A stretch of 64,000 nt of DNA from Marilutibacter chinensis (GTDB lineage: Bacteria > Pseudomonadota > Gammaproteobacteria > Xanthomonadales > Xanthomonadaceae): NCBI RefSeq assembly GCF_021725675.1, contig NZ_JAKJPO010000005.1, positions 218,965-282,964 on the forward strand, read 5' to 3'. The position numbers were made by a program, and so were the translations under genes. This document shows, one piece after another, positions 42,765-58,947 of this stretch (position 1 is its first letter; every line of letters starts with the position of its first letter). The notes under the pieces were generated by a model. The model ran no database searches. It saw only the letters and a list, made by a program, of their open reading frames with translations, and had not been told where the DNA came from.

Positions 42765-44492
42765 TCATGCCGGAACCAGAAAGTCCACGGAGGAGGCAGG
42801 GCCCGTGGCCCCTGCCTGTTGTCCCTGCTGCCTGCGCTCGATCCGGGTGATCCTGCCGTCTTCCATCACGATGAGCTGGTCGGCGAGGTCGAAATAGCGA
42901 TCATCGTGAGTGATCGCCACGACTGCCTTGTTGCGCGCGCGCAGCGATGGAAGGATCTCGTTGTAGAAGACCGACTTGAACGTGGGGTCCTGGTCCGCAG
43001 CCCATTCGTCGAACAGATACAGCTCCTTGTCGTCAATGACGGAGGACAGCAGCGCCATGCGGCGCCGCTGCCCATCGGACAACGCGAGCGTGGAGAACTT
43101 CCCGTCCTGGTAGGCGACCTTGCCATCCAGCTGCAGCGCGGCAAGATAGTGTTCGACCTGTGACTGCAGGTCGTCGTCTTCGAGGCCAAGCAACTGGTCG
43201 AAAAGGTGGTAATCGGAATAGATCGCGCTGATCGACTGCCGGCATCCGCCGATGGTGGCGCTGTCCACGCGGGTGTCCCCGAACATGATGTCGCCGGACT
43301 TCGCGTGGTAATGCAGCGTGAGCAGCTTGCTCATCGTGGATTTTCCGGAACCGTTGCCTCCGACGATGAAGGTGATCTCGCCCTTCCTGATCTCGAAGTC
43401 AAGAGGGCCGACGCCAAAGCCGGGCTCTTTTCCGCCGCCGTCGTGGTGATAGCACACCCGCTGGAAGCGCACGCTCTGCCAGTCCGGCGGAAGACCATCG
43501 CTCGGCGCGACGTCCTCGTCGGGAATCTCGGAGAACAGCTTCTTGACCCGCTGCAGGGAAACCCGCGAGACGGAGATCATTGGCATGACGTGCAGGAGCG
43601 CGGAAATGGGCCCGGTGATGTAGAGCAGCGCCATGATCACGCCCACCAGCTCCTCGTTGCTGATCGACTTGTAGTTGACAACGATGAAGATGATGGAGCC
43701 GATGACGAAGAAGCTGAGCAGGTCACCGTAGTTGTTCGCGGTCTGGATGATCGTGTGTCCGGCCTTCTCGTTGCGCCGGACCGCGCGCTCGTGCCGCATC
43801 AGCACGGATTCGAAGAAGGCCTCCCGCTTGCGATCATTGAGCTTGAGCTCCTTGATCCCGCGAATGAGCCCCTGGATCGATCCCTGGAGATCGTCGAACC
43901 GTGCACGTGCCCTGACAAAGTAGCGGCGCCCAAGCAGCATCGGCACCTGGAAAGTGACCACGCCGAACGCGATGCACCCCAGTACGTACCAGAACACGTC
44001 GCTGTTGAGGACGAGCAGGAACCCCAGCATGCCGACCAGCATCACGATGTTGATGAGGACGTCGGGAAGGGTACGCGTGCCCTGGACGATCCTTGGGACA
44101 TCGGAAGTGAGTGCGGCGATCAGGCGCGCCGATCCGATCCGCTCGAGCGCGGCAAGCGGCGCATTGGCGATGCGATCGTACAGCCGGGTGCGAAGACCGG
44201 TTGCGACATCGATCGCGACCCGTGTCAGCATCACCTGGGACAGCGTCCGCGTAACCAGCACGAACAGGCAGGTGAGCGCGAACACCATCGCCAACGGCGC
44301 ATTGGAGACCTCAAGCGAAAGCAGCTGCGCGGGAGCGTCCGCCACGGTCTGCAGGTCGTCGTTCGGTGCCTCGATCACGGACAGCACCAGGGGGATCAGC
44401 AACGAATAGAGCAGGCCGGACAGGCCGCCGAGCACGATCGACACCGCGATCTTGTTGGGCGCGCGATGGGAGAACTCGGAAAACAGGTTCAT
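42765..44492 (-). CDS. Cyclic-peptide/siderophore-type ABC exporter (PvdE/SyrD family)
   Basis: 575 residues: an N-terminal six-helix membrane domain (about 15-300) fused to an ATPase domain. Walker A GGNGSGKST, signature variant LSDGQRRRMALL, Walker B-extended LYLFDEWAADQDP and H-loop AITHDDRYF. The DEWAADQDP form is typical of the PvdE/SyrD group that exports lipopeptides or siderophore precursors. Its ATG overlaps the acylase stop by four bases, so export and periplasmic processing are translationally coupled. It is probably the exporter of the NRPS product. Confidence 0.93.
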   Translation of the reverse strand: MNLFSEFSHRAPNKIAVSIVLGGLSGLLYSLLIPLVLSVIEAPNDDLQTVADAPAQLLSLEVSNAPLAMVFALTCLFVLVTRTLSQVMLTRVAIDVATGLRTRLYDRIANAPLAALERIGSARLIAALTSDVPRIVQGTRTLPDVLINIVMLVGMLGFLLVLNSDVFWYVLGCIAFGVVTFQVPMLLGRRYFVRARARFDDLQGSIQGLIRGIKELKLNDRKREAFFESVLMRHERAVRRNEKAGHTIIQTANNYGDLLSFFVIGSIIFIVVNYKSISNEELVGVIMALLYITGPISALLHVMPMISVSRVSLQRVKKLFSEIPDEDVAPSDGLPPDWQSVRFQRVCYHHDGGGKEPGFGVGPLDFEIRKGEITFIVGGNGSGKSTMSKLLTLHYHAKSGDIMFGDTRVDSATIGGCRQSISAIYSDYHLFDQLLGLEDDDLQSQVEHYLAALQLDGKVAYQDGKFSTLALSDGQRRRMALLSSVIDDKELYLFDEWAADQDPTFKSVFYNEILPSLRARNKAVVAITHDDRYFDLADQLIVMEDGRITRIERRQQGQQAGATGPASSVDFLVPA

Positions 44493-46945
44493 CGTGTCGT
44501 TCCATCCGTGTTGTCGGGAACGGAAGGTCCATGCGCGATCGGTTCCGATTCGGACGGTCGATCGTAGCTGGAAACAAGGGGTTGAAGCCGCACGTCGTGG
44601 AACTGCCCGATCATGTCGTCGTAGTGCGGGCTGAACACGTTGCCCGACTGCCCGGTCGAATTGACATATAGATGGCGGATGCCGGCGGAGTCCAGGGAGA
44701 ATATCTGGCGGAACCCGGGGCCGAAGGTTTGCACATAGCCCTCCGACTTCTGGTGCCTCGCTGCCGCGACGTTGATGCTGTTGGCCGAGCCGCCGTTGGG
44801 TATGCGGCGTTCGAAGAAGCGCGCGAGTGACTTCGACTGGCTGAACGGCATATGGGGGTACTTCGTGAACTGGTTGCCGGACCAGTGCCAGCCCTCCATG
44901 TCCCAGGTTCCGTTGCGCTTGTGGAGTTCCCAGAGCGCCGCGTCGAGTGCGTCTCCAAGTTCGGAATCGCAGTCGCGGGAGCACCATCCGCCACGCCCCT
45001 CGCGAAGGACCGCGAGCAGATCGCCATACTCGACATCCTCGCTCATCTGCGACAGCAGGTCGGAGGCGGTGTCGCGTCCCCAGTCTGCGCGAGCACGCGA
45101 CGCGAAAAGCTGCAAGCGCAGCTGGCGCATCCATTCGGTGAAGATCGTCGCCGCCGCGCTTCCGCCCTGCATCTCGCCCCGCCAGTCGCGTAGCAGGTCC
45201 GCGGCGGCGTCGCGACGTCCACCTTCTGGCAGACGGTCTCGCAGGTGGTCCATCAATCGCGCCGCCGACAGGTCGAGTGTGTCGGACTGGATGTCACGCA
45301 TCGAATCGACCGAGAGTGGTCGTCCTGCCGCGATCGTGTCGTGCAGGAGCTGCTCGATACGCTCGGCGCGGGCCGGTGGGGCCCAATCGTGAGAAATGAA
45401 GTACGGATACCGGGAATCGACCACCTTGTTGTTCGCGCTGACAATGTACCCGGAAGGTGGATTGAGCACGCTCGGCCAGGCATCGGGCGGAACGTATCCG
45501 TTCCAGCCCCACTCATCGTTCCAGCCCGGGGCGGGGAGCACGCCTTCGCCGCGCTTGCGGATGGGGATCCGGCCAGCGGCGACATAGCCGATGTTGCCCT
45601 TCCGGTCGGCGTAGATCATGTTCATCGCCGGCGCCACGTGAAGGCGAAGAGCCGCGCGGAACCCGTTCCAGTCGCGCGCGAAATTCAGGCGGTAGAAGGC
45701 CTCGTAGCTGGTGTCGTCGTCATCAAGCGCGGTCCAGCGGAGCGAAACGGGGCTGTCGAAGACGCCATAGCGGTCGCTGATCACGGGGCCGTGGCGCGTG
45801 GTCCGCACGGTGACCGTGACCGGTACGTAGCGCTTGCGCAGCGCCTGCGGAAACTTCGGACGGACCCCGATCGACTCCACGCGACGGTCGAAATCCACCC
45901 AACGGCCATCGACTTCGTAGCGGGTACCCTCGGGATCCGTCCGTTCGAAGAACAGATCCTGGGTATCGGCCATCATGTTGGTGCCGCCCCATGCGATCCG
46001 GTCGTTGCGACCGAGCACCACCAGCGGCAACCCGACCAGGCCCATGCCCGAGACCTTGAGTCCGGGCGAATCGATGCTGATCGCGTACCACAAGGATGGA
46101 ATGCGCAGGCCGAGATGGGGGTCATTGGCGAGCAGCGCCGCGCCGTTGGCGGTATGCGCGCCCGCGACCGCCCACGCGTTGCTGCCGGTGCCGGGAACCG
46201 AGATCCCGAAGTTGCGCTGCCGTCTGTGCTGTGCGTCGAGCATGGCACCCAGGGTGGCGGCGACTTGCGGGGTACCGGTGCGTACGGTTGTCGGGGCATC
46301 CTCGGGGTACTCGGGAAAGAAGGTCGCGATCTGGGGTTCGGTCATCGACTGGCGGGCAACGAAGTGGCGCATCTCCCGGTCGAAGTTGCCGCCCAGGTCC
46401 AGCGCGAACATCTTTATCCAGGCCAGTGAGTCGAGTTCGGTCCAGGGCTCCGGTTCCACGCCAAGCATCCTGAACTCGATCGGCAGAGGATGACGCTCGG
46501 AAAGCCAGGCGTTGATGCCGGAGGTATAAGCGGTAAGCGACTCGCGAGCCTCGGGGCTCAACGCGCGCCACGCCGATCGGGTCGATGCGTGGAGACCAAG
46601 CGTGCGGAACCACGCATCGGCGTCGATGCTCTCCTCGCCGAAGATCTCGCTGAGTCGGCCACGCGTCATCCGTCGCTGCAGTTCGAGCTGCCACAGCCGG
46701 TCCTGCGCATGCGCGTAGCCCACCGCAAAGAATGCGTCGTGCTCGCTGGTGGCGCGGATGTGCGGGACGCCTGCGGCGTCGCGGGCGATGACGGTGGGTT
46801 CGCTGACGCCCTCGCTCAGGGTGAGCGTGCTCTCGGCCGGCAGGCTCGCGCGCATCTGCATCCATCCCCAGGCCACGACCGCCAGCAGGGGCAACAGCAC
46901 GACCAGTATCAGGCGCGACGCGAGCGGATAGGAGTGGAACGGCAT
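44489..46945 (-). CDS. Penicillin-acylase-family Ntn hydrolase (PvdQ/QuiP-like), membrane anchored
   Basis: 818 residues from ATG at 46945. One N-terminal membrane segment (LILVVLLPLLAVVAWGW) exposes the enzyme to the periplasm. The alpha-chain region starts ARDAAGVPHIRA; the autoproteolytic junction is GTG-SNAWAV, making S255 the expected N-terminal nucleophile of the beta chain; NDPHLGLRIPSLWY and the C-terminal SINVAAARHQ match the family. Such acylases remove fatty-acyl groups from exported peptides (PvdQ on the pyoverdine precursor) or from acyl-homoserine lactones (QuiP). The coupled ABC exporter argues for peptide maturation. Confidence 0.92.
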   Translation of the reverse strand: MPFHSYPLASRLILVVLLPLLAVVAWGWMQMRASLPAESTLTLSEGVSEPTVIARDAAGVPHIRATSEHDAFFAVGYAHAQDRLWQLELQRRMTRGRLSEIFGEESIDADAWFRTLGLHASTRSAWRALSPEARESLTAYTSGINAWLSERHPLPIEFRMLGVEPEPWTELDSLAWIKMFALDLGGNFDREMRHFVARQSMTEPQIATFFPEYPEDAPTTVRTGTPQVAATLGAMLDAQHRRQRNFGISVPGTGSNAWAVAGAHTANGAALLANDPHLGLRIPSLWYAISIDSPGLKVSGMGLVGLPLVVLGRNDRIAWGGTNMMADTQDLFFERTDPEGTRYEVDGRWVDFDRRVESIGVRPKFPQALRKRYVPVTVTVRTTRHGPVISDRYGVFDSPVSLRWTALDDDDTSYEAFYRLNFARDWNGFRAALRLHVAPAMNMIYADRKGNIGYVAAGRIPIRKRGEGVLPAPGWNDEWGWNGYVPPDAWPSVLNPPSGYIVSANNKVVDSRYPYFISHDWAPPARAERIEQLLHDTIAAGRPLSVDSMRDIQSDTLDLSAARLMDHLRDRLPEGGRRDAAADLLRDWRGEMQGGSAAATIFTEWMRQLRLQLFASRARADWGRDTASDLLSQMSEDVEYGDLLAVLREGRGGWCSRDCDSELGDALDAALWELHKRNGTWDMEGWHWSGNQFTKYPHMPFSQSKSLARFFERRIPNGGSANSINVAAARHQKSEGYVQTFGPGFRQIFSLDSAGIRHLYVNSTGQSGNVFSPHYDDMIGQFHDVRLQPLVSSYDRPSESEPIAHGPSVPDNTDGTTR

Positions 46946-47503
46946 GGTTGCTCCGGGAATCGGAAGAGCGTCAAAGAAAAGGAGGCGAAGCCGGCGGGGC
47001 GCAGGGAAGCCGGGCGCCAGGCCGCGACGGCGGTGCGGGAGCGCACGCGCATGGCGGAAAAAGGGCGGCTGCGAGAACGATGGCTCGTCGGGGCATCTAT
47101 GCGGACTCCATTCCGGCGCTCTACGCCGCGGCCGTCGTCCAAAATGACGGCACCGCCGGAGTATACGCATAACCTGGAAGCGGATCGCCATCGCATCCGG
47201 CGCGATTCTCCAGATCCCGCATTGCAGTGACATTGGAGCGGCGTCGGGGTGGCGGATGGTACTGCGGCCGTCGTGCAGGATCGGGTCGGCCAGGATGCGC
47301 GCATGCAGGGCGACCTGCCCCGGAGGGGCGCCACGCCGGTGAGGTGGCGCCGGTGCGATGGCCGGGAGTCGCTCCGGTGACCAGGGTGCGACCGGCCAGC
47401 AATCCGGTTCGAGAGGTTGCTCGATCGTACGGTGTGCGCGAAACCGCGCTGCACGGACGACGTGCAGGGCAGCTTCGCAGGACTTCCAGCCGGGCCTGGC
47501 GTC
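46946..47503. other. Gap without a recognised gene
   Basis: About 560 bases between the acylase start and the NTF2-like gene 3' end. Open frames here are Arg/Ser-rich shadows with no family features. A TATACT hexamer on the minus strand (around 47160-47165) could be part of the acylase promoter but has no good -35 partner. No repeats or hairpins of note. Confidence 0.4.
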
Positions 47504-48001
47504 CTATGGACGTGGAGGCGTGTTCCTGGACCAGATCACGGCCGTGATCTTCCAGCCGTCCTCGGTCCTGACCATGAGCCAGTATTCCCTGCCGACGTTC
47601 AGGGCGGTACCGTCGCGCAGGAACTTGAAATCGAACGCCACCGATGCGGCTTCACCGTCGGTGTCGATAACCACGTTCTCGAACGTTTCCTCGATTCGGC
47701 TCTTGCTGGCGGAAATTCCGGCTATGAAGCGCTCCGGGGTCTCGCTGGGGTCGTAACCAGCCTTGCTGGTATCGGGATCCGATTGCAGAAGCCCGGTGTA
47801 ACGCTCCTGCGACAGGACAGGCTGCCAGGTTACGTTCGGGTGCAGGAACAGGCTGAGGAACTTTTCCTTGTCCTTGTCGATGATCGCCGTCTCGAAGTGT
47901 TCGATGACGGTCTTGATCTCGCGTTCCGCCGTTGTCTCCCCGTCCGCATTCGCATGCAGGGGAACGACCAACAAAGCTGCGAGCAACCAGCCGGTGCGCA
48001 T
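47504..48001 (-). CDS. Secreted NTF2-like protein
   Basis: 165 residues. A signal peptide (MRTGWLLAALLVVPLHANA) precedes an NTF2-like fold: EIKTVIEHFETAIIDKDKEK, FLSLFLHPNVTWQPVL, then strands GEAASVAFDFKFLRDG and EYWLMVRTEDGWKITAVIWS. No catalytic residues are evident. It is divergent from metX and upstream of the acylase on the same strand; a role in the peptide pathway is possible only from position. A second secreted NTF2-like protein lies at 6811. Confidence 0.85.
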   Translation of the reverse strand: MRTGWLLAALLVVPLHANADGETTAEREIKTVIEHFETAIIDKDKEKFLSLFLHPNVTWQPVLSQERYTGLLQSDPDTSKAGYDPSETPERFIAGISASKSRIEETFENVVIDTDGEAASVAFDFKFLRDGTALNVGREYWLMVRTEDGWKITAVIWSRNTPPRP

Positions 48002-48451
48002 GGATCCCTCCTACGGTCCTTCGCCTGGGCAAACCGTGCCGCAGGGCGGTATCGGCTTGGACGACGTGTCGCGGCGCATGCTACGCCGAAGCCATGGAAG
48101 CAACAAGGTGCGTCGGTCGACGCGATGCGGTGCCGGGTCGGGTCGATCGGAGGGCGGTCCGGAGACGACGGGAGGATGGCCGGAGTCATCGGGCCAGGAC
48201 GTTACGAACAGTGGCGCTTCACGCGGGTGCGTCTCGGGGCGGCCTTTTCCGACCCGATCCCGCAGCGAATGCCAGAGGGGAAAGCGTCGACAAACACGGC
48301 CTGCACATGGGCGCGCGTGCGCCCGCTTACCACTTGCTTGGTCGCGTCCCAGTCGAAAAACCTGTCCCTTGCCAGACGAATTGACACATTAAAATCCTAT
48401 ACATTAGTCTTGCCCGACATCGGGGAGCGGTCTTGCCAGGGAGCATGGCTT
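48002..48451. promoter_or_regulatory. Divergent control region upstream of the metX-hom-NRPS run
   Basis: About 450 bases with no recognised gene. The only AT-rich stretch is 48375-48410, with a TTGACA hexamer (48381) and TATACATTA (48398-48406). The spacing of these is shorter than the usual 17, so the exact promoter is unclear, but this is the most likely start of the long plus-strand transcript. No obvious operator palindrome. Confidence 0.45.
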
Positions 48452-49576
48452 ATGACTGGAAGTGCGTCGGGTTCCGACCTGCGCTGTTGGCACAGTGGTT
48501 CACCATTGGCGCTCGAACTGGGCGGGATGCTGCCGACCTACAGTCTCGCGTACCGCACCTGGGGACGACTCTCCGAAGATGCCGACAATGCTGTTGTCGT
48601 CTGCCATGCTTTGACTGGCGCGTCAGACGCCGATGTATGGTGGAAGGATCTGTTCGGCGAGGGCAAGGCGCTCGATCCTTGCAAGGACTTCATAGTCTGC
48701 AGCAATTCGCTGGGTAGCTGTTACGGCAGCACGGGGCCGACGACGCTGCATCCCGACGGAAAGCGCTGGGGTGCGCGCTTCCCGAAGATCACGATCCGTG
48801 ACCAGGTACATGCGCAGATGGCGCTGGCCGACGCGCTGGGTATTCGCCGCATACGTCTGGTCGTCGGCGGCTCGATGGGCGGGTTGCAGGTGCTGGAATG
48901 GGCGCTGCTGGATCAGGACAGGGTCGAGTCGATTGCCGTCGTCGCCGCAAGCGCGTTGCATTCTTCGTGGTGCATCGCCTGGAGCGCGACGCAGCGGATG
49001 AGCATCCACTCCGATCCCGGCTTCAGCAATGGTGACTATGCTGTCGAGGCTCCGCCCCGCAAAGGCCTCGGCATCGCACGTGCGATCGCAATGGCCACCT
49101 ATCGCAGCCATGGTTCGCTGGGCATGCGTTACGGTCGGATCACCGGCATCGAAGCCTTTGGCTCCAATGCCAAGGCGCCGAAGGAATTCGCCGTGCGCAA
49201 CTGGGTCGCGCACCACGCGGAGAGCTTTGCCGACCGCTTCGATGCAAACAGCTATCTGACGTTGATCGACGCGATGGATACCCACGACGTCGGTCGTGGG
49301 CGCGGCGGCGTGGACGCCGCCCTGGCCGGCGTCAAGGTTCCCGCACTCGTGATCTCCATCGATAGCGACGCACTCTATGTTCCCGCGGAACAGGCCTGCC
49401 TGTTCGAGGGGATTCCCGATGCGCGCCTGGTCGAGATCACGTCGTTGCACGGGCATGACGGATTCCTGATCGACGCCGCGCGCCTGGAGCCGGCGATCCG
49501 CGAGTTCCGCGACGACCTGTCCTCTCGCGCCCGAGGGGATACCTTCATTTCCCGGGAAACCGCCTCCTATGCTTGA
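48452..49576 (+). CDS. metX: Homoserine O-acyltransferase (MetX family, alpha/beta hydrolase fold)
   Basis: 374 residues from ATG at 48452. Starts into LPTYSLAYRTWGRLSEDADN, CHALTGASDADVWWKDLFGE, NSLGSCYGSTGPTTLHPDGK; nucleophile elbow GGSMGG; RFDANSYLTLIDAMDTHDVG; catalytic Asp in VISIDSDALYVP and His in LHGHDGFLID. It acylates homoserine, normally for methionine synthesis. Its last eight bases overlap the homoserine dehydrogenase gene. No metB-like gene lies between them. The pair leads straight into the NRPS genes, so it may supply an Asp-family precursor rather than, or as well as, methionine. Confidence 0.9.
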   Translation: MTGSASGSDLRCWHSGSPLALELGGMLPTYSLAYRTWGRLSEDADNAVVVCHALTGASDADVWWKDLFGEGKALDPCKDFIVCSNSLGSCYGSTGPTTLHPDGKRWGARFPKITIRDQVHAQMALADALGIRRIRLVVGGSMGGLQVLEWALLDQDRVESIAVVAASALHSSWCIAWSATQRMSIHSDPGFSNGDYAVEAPPRKGLGIARAIAMATYRSHGSLGMRYGRITGIEAFGSNAKAPKEFAVRNWVAHHAESFADRFDANSYLTLIDAMDTHDVGRGRGGVDAALAGVKVPALVISIDSDALYVPAEQACLFEGIPDARLVEITSLHGHDGFLIDAARLEPAIREFRDDLSSRARGDTFISRETASYA

Positions 49577-50690
49577 TGATCTCATCGAGCCGCGCAGCGG
49601 CGCTCGCCATGTGCCCGTGGACGCACAGCGTGTCGACCTGATCCTGATCGGTGCGCGAGGAAAGGTGGGGGCGGCGTTCCGCCAGCTTCTTGCACGTCAG
49701 CAACTTGCGTTGCTCGCCGAAGTGAATCTGGATCTGCGCCTGCTGGCGGCGTTCGACCGCCGCGGTTTCGCGTTCGATGCCATCGGTCTGGCTCCCGGCA
49801 GTCTGGAAGGCGCCATGTATGCTCGCGCGGGTGCCGATGTCGAGCGTCTGATCGAGTTCGTCGCGACGCGGGCCGGCGTGCCCACCATTGCCGTGGATTG
49901 CACCGCAAGCGACGAGATAGCCGATCTGTATCCGCAGTTGTTCGACAAGGGCATCGGCGTCGTTGCCGCGAACAAGCGTGCGAACGCTCGGACCCTGGCT
50001 TTCTATCATGGCCTGCAGCGTTCGGCTCGCGAGCACGGCGTCCCGTATCGCTACGAGACCACGGTGGGTTCGGCCATTCCGTTGCTTGGACCGCTACGCG
50101 ACCTGCGTCTTCGTGGAGAACGCGTCGAGTCTCTGCAGGGCGTGCTGTCCGGATCGCTGAGCTACATTCTCCACCGCATGCACGAGGGCTGCCCGTTCTC
50201 CGCGGCGGTGGTCGAAGCCCGGGACCTGGGCTACACGGAACCCGACGTGATGGAGGATCTCCGCGCGATCGACCTGAGCCGCAAGCTGCTTGTCCTGGCC
50301 CGCGAAGCCGGGTTCAGCATGGAGGTCGACGACATGCGGGTCGAACTGCTCGGCGATCTCCAGATCGACGTCGACGACGTCGTGCCGGCGTTGCAGCTGC
50401 TGGATGACGGCTGGCGCATCCGCGTCGAGGCGGCGCTCGCGCGCGGCGAACGATGGGTCGCGGTCGCCGAAGCCACGCCGGACGCGGCAAGGATAGGTCT
50501 GCACAGCCTGCCCGCGCATTCGCCGTTCGCACAGCTGGCCCCCGGCCAGAACCTGATCGAGATCCGTACAGAGCTGCAGGATCGAATGCCGCTGCGCGTC
50601 AGCGGCCCGGGCGCCGGCGTGGAGATCACCGCCGCCGGCGTGCTCAGTGATGCTGTGTCCGCCGCGATGCACTGGCCAAGCCGACACTGA
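49569..50690 (+). CDS. Homoserine dehydrogenase (ThrA C-terminal type, stand-alone)
   Basis: 373 residues. NAD(P)-binding ILIGARGKVGAAF (about residue 25), VDCTASDEIADLYP, GVVAANKRANA, then the substrate region YRYETTVGSAIPLLGPLRDL, GVLSGSLSYILHRM and GYTEPDVMEDLRAIDLSRKL. It lacks an aspartate kinase domain and an ACT domain, so it should not be feedback-inhibited in the usual way. It reduces aspartate semialdehyde to homoserine for the MetX encoded by the overlapping gene. The NRPS1 start is 30 bases downstream, so all three are probably one transcript. Confidence 0.93.
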   Translation: MLDDLIEPRSGARHVPVDAQRVDLILIGARGKVGAAFRQLLARQQLALLAEVNLDLRLLAAFDRRGFAFDAIGLAPGSLEGAMYARAGADVERLIEFVATRAGVPTIAVDCTASDEIADLYPQLFDKGIGVVAANKRANARTLAFYHGLQRSAREHGVPYRYETTVGSAIPLLGPLRDLRLRGERVESLQGVLSGSLSYILHRMHEGCPFSAAVVEARDLGYTEPDVMEDLRAIDLSRKLLVLAREAGFSMEVDDMRVELLGDLQIDVDDVVPALQLLDDGWRIRVEAALARGERWVAVAEATPDAARIGLHSLPAHSPFAQLAPGQNLIEIRTELQDRMPLRVSGPGAGVEITAAGVLSDAVSAAMHWPSRH

Positions 50691-50720
50691 AACACGGCAC
50701 TTCGAACGGACTCGAACCCA

Positions 50721-57221
<6,501 letters not shown>

Positions 57222-57269
57222 GCCCCGGGCCGTTCCGCCTGATCAGTCAAATACACATCCCAAGTCCAG

Positions 57270-58868
57270 ATGCCATCCAATCTCTACTACCTGAAAGAAA
57301 GCGTGTACTTCGAGCCACTCATCCTGCGCTGGTATGCCTGGCCGTACCTGTTGCCGCCGATGAGCGCGGCGATGAACCTCACCGGGCGCAGTCTCCGTCT
57401 GATGAAGTCGTTCGTCGCCAACTCGCGACTGCATCTGGCGGCCAGCCAGAACCCCGACCTGGCCGGTGGCGACTTCGTCAACTGCAGCGAGGACCAGGTC
57501 GATGCGGTCCGCGCGCTGATCGACGAGATGCAGACCGAGCACAAGGACTACGTCGAGCTGCGCAAGGCCATCGTCCAGCTCAACGACATGCTCGACAAGT
57601 GCGAAGGCATGTCGCTGGAGACGCTGTACGACTCGGTGCCGGAACCTCTGCGCGGCCTGGTCGAGCTGGTCTACGACATGAGCCACAGCGCTTCGTTCAG
57701 GATGATCGAGGGCCTGATATACGAGAGTTCGTTGTACAAGCCGCAGGTGCAGAGCGTGTCGCTTGGATTGCTCGGCGGTCGCTTGAAGGAACGTCCGTTC
57801 GTGCTCAGTTCACCGCGCTTGCCCGACGAGAACCACCTGCACCTGAAGGTGCCGTTCGCGGACCCGCTCATCGACAGGCTGTTCGCCACCCGTACCCGGC
57901 CGGTGACCCGGGAGCAGATCGATGCGATGTTCGCGGACGTCCATCGGGAGGGCGGTCTGTCCATCGATGATCTGTTCACCACCGAGGCACCCCGGATCAC
58001 CCGCAAGCCACTGTCAGACGGGTTGCGCGTGAGCTACCTGGGTCACGCCGGCCTGCTGCTGGAGACGGCGAAGACCAGCATCCTCGTCGATCCGGTGATT
58101 GCCGTGCGCGACGAGGCCCACGGCGACCGAGTGGTCAGCTTCAGCGAGCTGCCCGAGACCATAGATTACATATGCGTGACCCACACGCACATGGATCACG
58201 TCTGCATCGAGACGCTGCTGCAGCTCCGTCACAAGACGCGCAAGGTGCTGGTCCCGAAGAACGGAGGGGGCAGCATCGTCGATCCGTCAATCAAGCTCAT
58301 GCTGCAACGCATCGGCTTCGACGTCGTGGAGTTCGAGGACATGGAGACTCTGCGCTGCGAAGACGGCCTGATCCGCGCGATCCCGTTCCTCGGCGAACAT
58401 GCGGACCTGAACATCCGTTCGAAGACCGCCTGGTACTTCGAGTTCGCCGGAAAGAAGGTGTTCTCCGGGGCCGACTCCTCCAGTCTGGACGAGCGTATGT
58501 ACAAGCGCATACACCAGATCATCGGCGACATCGACCTGCTGTTCATCGGCATGGAGTGCGTGGGCGCGCCGATGAGCTGGCTGTACGGCGCGTTGTTCAC
58601 CAAGCCGATTCCCCGAGATGTCAACGAGTCGCGCAGGTTCAATGGCTCGGATTGCGCATCCGCGCAGAAGATCGTGGACATCTTCAATCCGTCGGAAGTC
58701 TACATCTACGCGCTGGGCATGGAGCCGTGGTTCAAGTACTTCATGGGCGTTGACTACGACGACGACGCGCGGCAGATCACCGAGTCCGGGCGACTGCTGG
58801 ACATCTGCAGGGAAAAACAGGTGCGGGCGGAGCGCCTGTACGCGAAGCAGATCTGGGAACTCAACTAG
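57270..58868 (+). CDS. CmlA-type diiron beta-hydroxylase acting on carrier-bound aminoacyl groups
   Basis: 532 residues, the same length as CmlA of chloramphenicol synthesis. An N-terminal helical domain of about 240 residues precedes a metallo-beta-lactamase fold. The metal motif HTHMDH is at 305-310, the numbering known for CmlA; E376 (LGEHAD) and D402 (GADSS) are candidates for further ligands. CmlA uses a diiron centre and O2 to hydroxylate the beta carbon of an amino acid held on an NRPS carrier domain. It sits between the two synthetase genes, so the likely target is the residue on T2 of NRPS1 or T of NRPS2. It is not a lactamase. Confidence 0.88.
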   Translation: MPSNLYYLKESVYFEPLILRWYAWPYLLPPMSAAMNLTGRSLRLMKSFVANSRLHLAASQNPDLAGGDFVNCSEDQVDAVRALIDEMQTEHKDYVELRKAIVQLNDMLDKCEGMSLETLYDSVPEPLRGLVELVYDMSHSASFRMIEGLIYESSLYKPQVQSVSLGLLGGRLKERPFVLSSPRLPDENHLHLKVPFADPLIDRLFATRTRPVTREQIDAMFADVHREGGLSIDDLFTTEAPRITRKPLSDGLRVSYLGHAGLLLETAKTSILVDPVIAVRDEAHGDRVVSFSELPETIDYICVTHTHMDHVCIETLLQLRHKTRKVLVPKNGGGSIVDPSIKLMLQRIGFDVVEFEDMETLRCEDGLIRAIPFLGEHADLNIRSKTAWYFEFAGKKVFSGADSSSLDERMYKRIHQIIGDIDLLFIGMECVGAPMSWLYGALFTKPIPRDVNESRRFNGSDCASAQKIVDIFNPSEVYIYALGMEPWFKYFMGVDYDDDARQITESGRLLDICREKQVRAERLYAKQIWELN

Positions 58869-58947
58869 GACTGCGGCAGGAAGAACGCCCCGACGGATCG
58901 CCGGGGCTTAGCCCTTGGCGCTGCGCAACCTGATCAGGAATAGGGAA

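Noticed and set aside
57270-58868. Metallo-beta-lactamase resistance enzyme
   Set aside because: Length, the N-terminal helical domain, the HxHxDH position and the location between NRPS genes point to a CmlA-type hydroxylase.
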